DNA of 64,000 nucleotides, taken from the NCBI RefSeq assembly GCF_018861905.1, contig NZ_JAHLDU010000002.1, positions 186,001 to 250,000 on the forward strand, given 5' to 3'. A model generated the notes under the pieces. The model was not told where the DNA came from. It searched no databases and saw only the letters and a program-made list of their open reading frames with translations. Below are positions 18,485 to 25,469 of the stretch, piece after piece. The translations under genes and the position numbers were made by a program. Each line of letters opens with the position of its first letter. The first letter of the stretch is position 1. This DNA is from Clostridium sp. DSM 17811. Lineage in GTDB: Bacteria > Bacillota > Clostridia > Clostridiales > Clostridiaceae.

Positions 18485-18661
18485 TTGTTTAAAGTTCCTA
18501 TTATAATTGAATATTGCAGCTCCGCAGGAGATGATTTAACCAAAGCAACATTAAATTTGTTAAATGAGCAAATATCACATGAATTTAATAACCACACTAT
18601 TTATAGAAATATACAATCAATAGAGAATAGATACTTGACGTATGACGTAAAAACACCGTAA
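18485..18661 (+). CDS. Small unidentified open frame, possibly a gene remnant
   Basis: A TTG-started frame of 58 codons (MFKVPIIIEYCSSAGDD...). The beta strand followed by YCSS and a helix vaguely recalls SelW/Rdx-like thioredoxin folds, but the second cysteine is absent and I would not assign it. No good Shine-Dalgarno site is present. It lies in the 390 bp gap between the chemoreceptor and the DJ-1-like gene, where I see nothing else. Confidence 0.25.
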   Translation: MFKVPIIIEYCSSAGDDLTKATLNLLNEQISHEFNNHTIYRNIQSIENRYLTYDVKTP

Positions 18662-18737
18662 ATTCAGTTATGAATAATACGATGTTTTAATGGATTATTA
18701 GGTTTTAGTAGTTGTGACTGTCAATATACATATGCTT

Positions 18738-19349
18738 CTAGAAATCTGTAGAATGCATTTTTTTAAACTCGATGTTACCTAGTTTATTAAAATCATACCA
18801 CCGCTGTATCATTTCCTCAGAATCTAGATGGAGTTTACTGAAAATGAGTCTAGCAAATTCAAGAGGTGCTGATCCATTTGCAGTTATAATGTTACCATCC
18901 ATCACAGCAGGTTCATTTACATAACCTTGTGCATTGGTATATTCCTTGGCAGCATATTTTTCTAAGTCCTCTAAATCGTTTGAAGTATGCTTAACATCAT
19001 TAAGAAACTCATGCTTCGCCAGAAAAACCGAACCATCACAAATTCCTGCAACAGGCTTGTCATTTTGTAATGTTGCTTTGACCAAAGGTACAACTTTCGT
19101 GGACTCAGATGCCCGCCAGCCTGTACCACCAATAAGTATCAGCGCTTCATAATCGTCAGGTACTGTCTCTAGAGAATAATCAGGTAATACCCTTATTCCT
19201 CCTATTGAGTACACTGGCTCCTTGGATATGCTGATGGTTTTAATACAGTAAGGATTGCTATCATCATCACAATTCAATTCAGCAGCTACATAACCGGCTT
19301 CCCAATCGGCATAATTGCTTAATAAAAATAGTAATACTGTCTTTTTCAT
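18738..19349 (-). CDS. DJ-1/PfpI family protein
   Basis: Class I glutamine-amidotransferase-like fold, 203 residues. The nucleophile elbow is AGICDGS with the reactive Cys; LILIGGTGWR and ITANGSAPLEFAR are also typical. Members act as deglycases, chaperones or amidases, and this one resembles the YdeA/transcription-associated subgroup. The ATG is preceded by GAGGAGGATGA. It is the last host gene before the prophage boundary and reads towards the chemoreceptor. Confidence 0.85.
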   Translation of the reverse strand: MKKTVLLFLLSNYADWEAGYVAAELNCDDDSNPYCIKTISISKEPVYSIGGIRVLPDYSLETVPDDYEALILIGGTGWRASESTKVVPLVKATLQNDKPVAGICDGSVFLAKHEFLNDVKHTSNDLEDLEKYAAKEYTNAQGYVNEPAVMDGNIITANGSAPLEFARLIFSKLHLDSEEMIQRWYDFNKLGNIEFKKMHSTDF

Positions 19350-19510
19350 ATCATTTCATCCTCCTCGTATAATGTAAATTATCATTATTTCACAATGTTT
19401 TATAAAATTGATTTAAGTCTATAGAAATTATAGCATATTTTAACAAATATAAATTTCTATAATTGTAATAAAAAAGCTAAAAATTAAAGGTATTCTTGTT
19501 ACGAATTAAA

Positions 19511-19642
19511 ATGAACTTTGAGAAATTATATGATATTTCAGCTAGAGTGGATTGGTGTATTGAAAAGGAGTATATTGCTATCGAATATTATATTCCGATT
19601 TTTATATTGCTTTATGCCCTCAGCTATTATTTGAAAACGTAA
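19511..19642 (+). CDS. Short unidentified open frame between host gene and attL
   Basis: Frame of 43 codons (MNFEKLYDISARVDWCIEKE...) with a hydrophobic end; a further in-frame stretch follows after the stop. It may be a decayed gene. No Shine-Dalgarno site or recognised family. The rest of 19350-19690 holds nothing I can identify. Confidence 0.2.
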   Translation: MNFEKLYDISARVDWCIEKEYIAIEYYIPIFILLYALSYYLKT

Positions 19643-19692
19643 GTTACAACTGATTTTGAGGCAATATTTTTAGATGAGTTTTTAGAAGAATA

Positions 19693-19734
19693 TAAAAAAA
19701 AGCTTTAGTAAATCCACTACGATTTACTAAAGCT
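19693..19734 (-). terminator. Terminator of the host tRNA-Leu gene
   Basis: A perfect 13 bp stem, AGCTTTAGTAAAT with its complement at 19722-19734, followed on the minus strand by seven T. It lies 12 bases beyond the CCA end of the tRNA-Leu fragment, so it belongs to the original tRNA transcription unit. Confidence 0.85.
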
Positions 19735-19745
19735 CTTGCTATAAC

Positions 19746-19803
19746 TGGTGCCGGAGGCGGGAATCGAACCCGCACGGTATTGCTACCACTGGATTTTGAG
19801 TCC
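19746..19803 (-). other. attL: 3' half of tRNA-Leu(CAA)
   Basis: On the minus strand this reads from the anticodon stem-loop (GGA CTCAAAA TCC, anticodon CAA) through variable and T arms (GGGTTCGATTCCC) to CTCCGGCACCA. The 5' half of the tRNA is absent: sequence beyond 19803 does not continue the cloverleaf. With an integrase gene 170 bases away, this is the core left on one side by phage integration into the 3' part of a tRNA-Leu gene. The complete tRNA should lie at attR, beyond the window. Confidence 0.88.
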
Positions 19804-19970
19804 GATGTATTTCTTATTAGATAATTTTATTAGAAATGTTCACTATCAACATTTCAAGTCAAAGCCTGCAATTGCTAGTAAATGTTGCTTATTAGAAACT
19901 TTACGATGCACCGAAAAATCGTTACGATGTTTAATAAAGTTTTGTGCACCTTTTCGTGCACCTTTTTGAA

Positions 19971-21014
19971 TTATAGTGTGTTAATCTTTTTAATAATCTC
20001 ATCGTTGTATTTCTTTGCTGTATCATCGCCAATATGTTGATAAACTTTTTTGATTGTTTGTAAATCATCTCCAAGTCTTTGAGCAGCAAATAGATCTGGT
20101 ATACCATTTTTATATAACCAGGTAGCGTGATAATGTCTCAAATCATGAAATCTAATATCTAATTTCAATTTAGTCATACATTCAGCAAACCAACTTGAGA
20201 AAGAATCGGGCCTACTTGGGAATATTCTTTCTTTTATAACTTTTTGTTTTTTTCTTTTTATTTCAAGCAACTCAAAAATTTCTTCAGGAGCTGCAATGGT
20301 CCTGAAACCATTATTACTTTTAGTTTTTTTCTCTACATAACCATTATCTGAAATACATAGGGCTTGATCTATTCTAATTGTTTGAGCTTTATTATCTATA
20401 TCATCCCATTTAAGCGCAAATATCTCTCCTCTACGCATACCGCATAATGCTCCTAGCAATATTATAGGTTCATAAGATTTGCCCCTAAAAAACTCACGTA
20501 TAGTCTTATATTCATCATCGGAAACAATATGATATTCATAATGCGCCACCTCAGGAATTTCAATATATTTGCATGGATTTTTATGCTTAAGTATATCTTC
20601 CAATATGGCACTTAAAATATATATGTGTTTTCTAACTGTAGTTGAAGATAATGTTTTTAGTTTTTCAGCAATATATCTTTTAATCATTAGTTCGGTAATT
20701 TGAGAAATCTTATATTTTCCAAAGTAGGGCTCAAAATGTTTATTAATATATATTCTGTAACTTTGGAGTGTGGATGGAGAGATCCGACTTTCTCTAAGCT
20801 CAAGCCATTCCTTTGCCCATTTTGAAAATCTCATTTTCTTAGTATCAACATAAAGGCCATCTTCATATTCTTGCTCTATTACTCTAGCCTTATTTTTGCA
20901 CTCTTTTTCAGTAGAGGCATAAAGTGTTTTTCGTATTTGTTTATTATTAGCATCACGGCCTAAACTAACTGTAGCTTTAAATGAGCCATTTTCCATTTTT
21001 CTTATGCTTGCCAT
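19971..21014 (-). CDS. int: Tyrosine site-specific integrase
   Basis: Phage integrase that recombines attP with the tRNA-Leu attB. It is 347 residues: N-terminal Arm-binding region (SIRKMENGSFKATVSLG), SAM-like core-binding domain (about 60-150) and C-terminal catalytic domain with Arg in GMRRGEIFALKWDD, HDLRHYHATWL (His-x-x-Arg) and the nucleophile Tyr in DTAKKYND. The start is the ATG after GAGGTGA. Its stop lies 170 bases from attL, the usual arrangement. It follows the repressor gene in the same leftward unit. Confidence 0.95.
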   Translation of the reverse strand: MASIRKMENGSFKATVSLGRDANNKQIRKTLYASTEKECKNKARVIEQEYEDGLYVDTKKMRFSKWAKEWLELRESRISPSTLQSYRIYINKHFEPYFGKYKISQITELMIKRYIAEKLKTLSSTTVRKHIYILSAILEDILKHKNPCKYIEIPEVAHYEYHIVSDDEYKTIREFFRGKSYEPIILLGALCGMRRGEIFALKWDDIDNKAQTIRIDQALCISDNGYVEKKTKSNNGFRTIAAPEEIFELLEIKRKKQKVIKERIFPSRPDSFSSWFAECMTKLKLDIRFHDLRHYHATWLYKNGIPDLFAAQRLGDDLQTIKKVYQHIGDDTAKKYNDEIIKKINTL

Positions 21015-21024
21015 TAATTTCACC

Positions 21025-21666
21025 TCACACTTTAAATTTTACAAATTTAACTTTGCCTAGTATTTTAAAGTATTTGTCTTTTGCATTAAATTCCATTTCA
21101 CTTAAGGATGGATTTTCTGGTCTTAATATAACTGTATTACCATATTTGAAATACCTTTTAAGAGTTGCGTTCTCTCCATCTACAAGGGCCACTACAATAT
21201 CACCATTATCAATAACTGAGTTTTTATCTACATAAACTATGTCCCCCTCATATATTCTAGCACCAATCATACTATCACCCTTAACTCTCAAACAAAAATC
21301 TATGGTGCTATCTTCTGTATGCTCATAACCTTCAATACATTCAGTTGCTATAATTGGACACCCTGCCGCTATAACACCTAAAATGGGAACAGTTTTTTTA
21401 TAGTCAAGTTTGTCAATACCAGCATACTTGTCATCATCTTTACCAATTAAATATTCAATTCTTACATTAAAAAATTCTGATAAACTTTTAACTGTAGTAA
21501 ACTTTGGTTCTTGTAGACCATTTTCATATTTTGACAATGTACCCTTATTTAAATTCCCATCAAACTTAGAATTATATAGATCACAAAGGGAATCTAACGA
21601 GTAATTATTATCGTTCCTCAATTCTTTAAGTCTTTTTCCAAAACCTATTGTAATTTCTTTTTTCAT
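21025..21666 (-). CDS. CI/LexA-type phage repressor (HTH + S24 peptidase)
   Basis: Maintains lysogeny and is likely to self-cleave when RecA is activated. It is 213 residues. The N-terminal HTH (GFGKRLKELR to NKGTLSKYENGLQEP) binds operators, and the C-terminal S24 domain has a cleavage-like VIAAGCP, catalytic Ser in KGDSMIGARIYEGD and Lys in ENATLKRYF. The ATG is set by GAGGAGA at proper spacing. It is divergent from the Cro-like gene across a 170 bp control region, the classic lysis/lysogeny switch. Confidence 0.92.
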   Translation of the reverse strand: MKKEITIGFGKRLKELRNDNNYSLDSLCDLYNSKFDGNLNKGTLSKYENGLQEPKFTTVKSLSEFFNVRIEYLIGKDDDKYAGIDKLDYKKTVPILGVIAAGCPIIATECIEGYEHTEDSTIDFCLRVKGDSMIGARIYEGDIVYVDKNSVIDNGDIVVALVDGENATLKRYFKYGNTVILRPENPSLSEMEFNAKDKYFKILGKVKFVKFKV

Positions 21667-21765
21667 ATACATCTCCTCTAATAGAAAAACTAACTTTATT
21701 GAATTGATTGTATCATTACGTTTCCTATTTTACAACAATTAATTCCGATTTATTTAAAAAAGTTA

Positions 21766-21794
21766 TTGACATGGCAACAATGGAAGATTATACT
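21766..21794 (+). promoter_or_regulatory. Strong rightward early promoter (PR) in the switch region
   Basis: Consensus TTGACA (21766-21771), exactly 17 bases, then TATACT (21789-21794), 40 bases before the Cro-like gene. Related short motifs (ACGTTTCC near 21719 and GAAACGAAACG near 21810) flank it and may be operator half-sites; that part is inference. Confidence 0.8.
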
Positions 21795-21835
21795 AAGGTT
21801 GCGAATAAGAAACGAAACGAAAGGGGTGAGGCTAA

Positions 21836-22051
21836 ATGAAAAGAAAGAGAAATAAGGTACATGAACCATATAATAATTTAAAAGGTTGGCTAAGAGGCAA
21901 CTCACTTAAATATGAAGACATCGCAGAATTGCTAGGAATCAGAATCGGTACTGTGTCCGATAAGATTAATGGACTATCTGATTTCCACTTATATGAAGTG
22001 GAAAAAATAGTATCCAAATATGGTACAAGTTATAATATTTTTTTTAATTAA
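21836..22051 (+). CDS. Cro-like HTH regulator
   Basis: Protein of 71 residues with one helix-turn-helix (KYEDIAELLGIRIGTVSDKINGL). It is the first gene rightward from the switch, so it probably represses the CI promoter and tunes early transcription, as Cro does. The ATG follows AGGGGTGAGG at good distance. It has no second domain. Confidence 0.8.
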   Translation: MKRKRNKVHEPYNNLKGWLRGNSLKYEDIAELLGIRIGTVSDKINGLSDFHLYEVEKIVSKYGTSYNIFFN

Positions 22052-22167
22052 AAGTTGCGTAAAAGAAACACTTCTTCAATATATATTATTCGATACATTT
22101 CAAAAATATTACAGTATATCAAACAAAATAAAGCGCAATGCTTAAATGAAGTTAAGGGGGATAAGCC

Positions 22168-22440
22168 ATGGACAATGAAATGCTAAAAGTTTACCAAAGA
22201 GATATTACAATTTTAAAAATGCAAAAGAAAGGTTTGTTGAAACAGCTTGCAAAAGTAGAAAAGGGAATAATTGAAACTCAGGAATATTGCAGACAAATTT
22301 TAGGGGGAATTAATGTGGACATGTTAGTGAGAAGTAGAGCTTCGAAGGAATTAAGCAAAGCGATGTTCATAAGTAAAAAAGAAGCAAATAAAATTATGAA
22401 CAACATGGTACGCGAAGTTAAAAGTACTAAAAAGATATAG
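22168..22440 (+). CDS. Hypothetical early phage protein, coiled coil
   Basis: 90 residues; no recognised family. The first half is a likely coiled coil (ITILKMQKKGLLKQLAKVEK) and the second half is basic. The ATG follows AAGGGGGAT. It is 10 bases before the sigma-factor gene, in the early operon. Confidence 0.7.
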   Translation: MDNEMLKVYQRDITILKMQKKGLLKQLAKVEKGIIETQEYCRQILGGINVDMLVRSRASKELSKAMFISKKEANKIMNNMVREVKSTKKI

Positions 22441-22450
22441 GAGGATTGGA

Positions 22451-23038
22451 ATGCAGGAAGAATTGATTCAACAGTTTAAAAATGGGAATAGACAAGCTGG
22501 AGACGATTATTACAAAGCAAATTTGGGTCTTGTATATCGAATAGCTATAAAATATAAAAACTTGAGCATTGATGAAGAGGAGATTTTAGCCATAGTTAAC
22601 CAAGCATTTGCTTATTCATTAAAAAAAGTGAATTTAAAAAAAGCAAAGTTTTCCACATATTTCGAGATAGTTTCAAAGGGATTGATATTAAGGCATTTCA
22701 GAGATTGTGAAAGAAATATAAGGACCCAGAGAAGAGATGTGACATCAAAAAAAATAGTATATTGTGATAGTTTAGATGAAGTATTGTTTCAAAGCGAAAC
22801 TAAAGATATTACGAAAGGTGATTCCATTGGTACGGATGACGATTGTACAAGTGTATTGGTCTGTGAAGCTTTGAATAAACTCAATAAAAGAGATAGACAA
22901 GCATTTGAATTGAAATTATATCGGGGACTTTCACAAACCCAAATTGCGAAGCTGCTTGAAACTAGCCAAGTGGACATAAGCAGGCGTTTAATAAGAGCAA
23001 AACAAAGGCTAAAAGTAATTTTGAAAGAGGTGAGTTAA
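22451..23038 (+). CDS. Phage RNA polymerase sigma factor (sigma-70 family)
   Basis: 195 residues. Region 2 is seen in NLGLVYRIAIKYKNLSIDEE and KAKFSTYFEIVSKGLILRHF; region 4 HTH is LNKRDRQAFELKLYRGLSQT followed by QIAKLLETSQVDISRRLIRA. Such factors redirect host polymerase to phage middle or late promoters. It is an early gene coupled to small ORFs (the next ATG follows the stop immediately). A second sigma-like regulator is at 29266. Confidence 0.88.
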   Translation: MQEELIQQFKNGNRQAGDDYYKANLGLVYRIAIKYKNLSIDEEEILAIVNQAFAYSLKKVNLKKAKFSTYFEIVSKGLILRHFRDCERNIRTQRRDVTSKKIVYCDSLDEVLFQSETKDITKGDSIGTDDDCTSVLVCEALNKLNKRDRQAFELKLYRGLSQTQIAKLLETSQVDISRRLIRAKQRLKVILKEVS

Positions 23039-23221
23039 ATGGCAATACGAAAGACTAGATGTAAACAGTGCATTAGTAAAGATAAAAAGGCAACTCAAGA
23101 ACCTTGTAACAAATGTGCAGAAATTCTCTCTTCACCAATACATGATTATGAAAATGAATTTCTAGATGCAAGTAGAAATTTAATGCCAGAAAGTAAGGAG
23201 AATATTGATGAGAAAAACTAA
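23039..23221 (+). CDS. Small Cys-rich phage protein
   Basis: 60 residues with CKQC and CNKC pairs in the first half, a likely zinc knuckle, followed by an acidic tail. No family assigned. It begins directly after the sigma-factor stop behind GAGGTGAG and overlaps the next gene. Confidence 0.65.
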   Translation: MAIRKTRCKQCISKDKKATQEPCNKCAEILSSPIHDYENEFLDASRNLMPESKENIDEKN

Positions 23222-23474
23222 ATCTAAAAATTTCCAAACTAACTTAATATATGTTTTTAGTTATAAAAAGTATAAGGAAAGTAAAAAAATGAGATTCGAG
23301 ATATCTAATTGGGTAAAGGAATTAAATGGACGTTTAGTTACCCAAAACGTAAATCCCAATAGAGCTGGTACGATATTAGGAACTGGTTATTCAATCAATA
23401 TTAAATGGTGTAAATGCATCGGAAGGAAAAATAACGATGAAAAACGAAATCGTCCAAGCCATCATAGAGCTTAA
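23208..23474 (+). CDS. Hypothetical phage protein
   Basis: 88 residues, basic, unrecognised. The ATG follows AAGGAG and overlaps the previous gene by 14 bases; its 3' end overlaps the next gene by 38 bases. The middle has a C-K-C pair (KWCKC). Tight overlaps suggest coupled translation. Confidence 0.55.
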   Translation: MRKTKSKNFQTNLIYVFSYKKYKESKKMRFEISNWVKELNGRLVTQNVNPNRAGTILGTGYSINIKWCKCIGRKNNDEKRNRPSHHRA

Positions 23475-23766
23475 GCAAGCAGAACAAAATTTCCAGTATG
23501 CAGATGAGGAGTTTGTAGAAGTAGCTATACATCAGTTAAGAGCTACAGAATGTAAAGTAAACCTACTGCTAGCGCTTAGACTAGAAGAAAAAAAGAAAGC
23601 AGATTCTCTCGTAAAGAATCCACTTAAAATTGATTGGTTAAAAAAATTATCCATTGATAGTATACCACAAAAAAGGCGGGTGATTAAACGGAAAATTAAA
23701 ACTGAAACCGTTAATGTTGGAAATATTGATGCAAAACACTTAATGACTATAGGCAAAAATTTCTAG
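23437..23766 (+). CDS. Hypothetical phage protein, DUF2508-like N-terminus
   Basis: 109 residues. The first 55 (EIVQAIIELKQAEQNFQYAD ... VEVAIHQLRATECK) resemble the DUF2508/YaaL helical hairpin; the basic tail (RRVIKRKIK) may bind nucleic acid. The DUF2508 link rests on pattern memory only and is weak. Confidence 0.55.
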   Translation: MKNEIVQAIIELKQAEQNFQYADEEFVEVAIHQLRATECKVNLLLALRLEEKKKADSLVKNPLKIDWLKKLSIDSIPQKRRVIKRKIKTETVNVGNIDAKHLMTIGKNF

Positions 23767-23775
23767 GAGGTAAAT

Positions 23776-24177
23776 ATGAGGGAAAAAGATACTAAAAATT
23801 TGATTGAATCACTGGGAGATTATAAATTTACCATTACGGAATGTGCAAAGTCTTTGGATGATTATATGCAGATAGTTGAATACCAGGATGACGAGATTCT
23901 AACTTTAAAAAAGCGAATTGCTGAGCTTGAAGAAAGCTGTGAAAACATGAATGAAGTTGAGAAAAATTTGCGTGGGAAAATTAAAGCATTGGATTCAAAT
24001 ACAACATGGCTCAGAAGGGCACTTGTAGACAGTGATAATGCGTTGAGAGAAGCTGAAGAATTAAATATAGGACTTAGGAAAGCTAACAAACAGGCAAGTT
24101 TATTAAATAGAAAAAACTTTAGAAAAATTAGAACTTTAAGAAGTAAATTAAATAATAAATTAAGAGGAGATTGTTAA
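23776..24177 (+). CDS. Coiled-coil phage protein
   Basis: 133 residues, almost entirely a predicted coiled coil (DDEILTLKKRIAELEESCEN and later heptads), with a very basic C-terminal end (FRKIRTLRSKLNNKLRG). No enzyme motif. The ATG follows AGGAGG. It could be a scaffold or DNA-bridging protein; function unknown. Confidence 0.65.
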   Translation: MREKDTKNLIESLGDYKFTITECAKSLDDYMQIVEYQDDEILTLKKRIAELEESCENMNEVEKNLRGKIKALDSNTTWLRRALVDSDNALREAEELNIGLRKANKQASLLNRKNFRKIRTLRSKLNNKLRGDC

Positions 24178-24179
24178 GT

Positions 24180-24425
24180 ATGAAATCAACTGGAATTGTT
24201 AGAAAAGTAGATCAATTAGGAAGAATAGTAATCCCAATAGAATTAAGGAGAGTTTTAAATATTGAGGAACTTGATCCACTTGAAATTTATACAGAGGGCG
24301 AAACTGTAATTTTAAAAAAATACACACCAGATTGTATATTTTGCGGAGATGGTAATGATTTGGTTAATTACAAAGGAAAAAATGTTTGTAGAAGTTGCTT
24401 GAAAGAATTAGAGGAGGTTAAATAA
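24180..24425 (+). CDS. AbrB/SpoVT-type regulator with zinc-ribbon tail
   Basis: 81 residues. Residues 1-47 are an AbrB swapped-hairpin DNA-binding domain (STGIVRKVDQLGRIVIPIEL) and the tail has CIFCGD and CRSC, a small zinc ribbon. The start is the ATG after AGGAGA; an upstream TTG frame is rejected. It may adjust host or phage promoters during the lytic switch. The 3' end overlaps the next start. Confidence 0.85.
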   Translation: MKSTGIVRKVDQLGRIVIPIELRRVLNIEELDPLEIYTEGETVILKKYTPDCIFCGDGNDLVNYKGKNVCRSCLKELEEVK

Positions 24426-25468
24426 TGTCAGAAAATATAGTAATAGCAATAACAAATGATTACCCAACTGATAAATACAATTTATTAATACCGGAAAAAT
24501 CAATGCAGGAGCTTTCAGATATGTATAAAATCGTTGTCAATGAAGTCCAAATTAATAATGATGCTACAAATGGTGGCGATGTATATGTTCAAACCAAAGG
24601 ATATAACGGTGGTGACGACAAATTAGCGTTGAATAAAACAGCATTGTCAAAACTTATGAGTGCTGCAGGTATTCAAATATTATCTTCAAAAGCAATAATT
24701 CCAAGTACTACTTTAGCAGCAATTGAAATGGCAAAAGCTATAGGTAAAGTAGTGGATTATGACACTAGAGATACAGCCCATGAAGTAACAATCTTAGTGC
24801 CAGTAGCGAGTGGACAATTTAGGACCGTAACGGCCACGAATGAAATAATTATCGCAGATTTAAAAGCTGAATACATGGAGCAAAAAAAGAATCTCAAAGT
24901 TTATGTAAATAAAAAACCAGTTCCAGCAACGGATGAAGAAAAATTAGATGCAGTAGAAAAACAATTAACTCAGTTTTTGTCACACAAGAGAGGGCAGTGT
25001 GAGACTAAAACACTTAACAGAGCATTGAGAGAAGCTATGGGAATTAAACCAACTTATACTAAGGCTGAATTACAAAAACCTTTCATAGTAGCTCATGTGG
25101 TTCCTAATCTAGCTAATCCAGAACTTAAAAAGGTAATGATAAGCCAATATGCTGATAGTATGTCAAACTTATTCGGGCCCAGAAGTACCGTGAAAAATAT
25201 AGAAGCACCTGCGTCAGAAGCTCTTCTTATAGAAGAACAAAAGGTAAATGATGAAGAGGAAGCTACAAAAATTGATGCTGAAATAATAGAAGATATACCC
25301 GTTATTGTGTGTGGAAAATGTGGGGTTGTCATTGAAGGTATAGATAAACAGTGGACTGCTGATGCAATAATCGAATACTCAAAGACTAAATTTCAAGGTG
25401 AAATATATTGTCCTGATTGTCAAAAAGAAGTACTTGATGCATTTAGAAAAGCAAAGGGAGGAAATTAA
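24425..25468 (+). CDS. Phage protein next to SbcDC fusion, candidate recombination partner
   Basis: 347 residues, no family I can name with certainty. The N-terminal 150 residues include KLALNKTALSKLMSAAGIQI and later TLAAIEMAKAIGK, then RGQCETKTLNRALREAMGI; the C-terminus has a zinc ribbon CGKCG...CPDC. The Lys-Ala-rich helix with MSAAGI and the place directly before an SbcCD-type nuclease fit a single-strand annealing protein working with an exonuclease (inference from context, as with RecT/RecE or Bet/Exo pairs). It ends one base before the next gene's TTG start. Confidence 0.6.
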   Translation: MSENIVIAITNDYPTDKYNLLIPEKSMQELSDMYKIVVNEVQINNDATNGGDVYVQTKGYNGGDDKLALNKTALSKLMSAAGIQILSSKAIIPSTTLAAIEMAKAIGKVVDYDTRDTAHEVTILVPVASGQFRTVTATNEIIIADLKAEYMEQKKNLKVYVNKKPVPATDEEKLDAVEKQLTQFLSHKRGQCETKTLNRALREAMGIKPTYTKAELQKPFIVAHVVPNLANPELKKVMISQYADSMSNLFGPRSTVKNIEAPASEALLIEEQKVNDEEEATKIDAEIIEDIPVIVCGKCGVVIEGIDKQWTADAIIEYSKTKFQGEIYCPDCQKEVLDAFRKAKGGN

Positions 25469-25469
25469 A

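Noticed and set aside
19748-19969. 73-codon plus-strand frame at the prophage boundary
   Set aside because: Its start is the antisense of the tRNA-Leu 3' half, a frequent false gene; the rest has no ribosome site or family.
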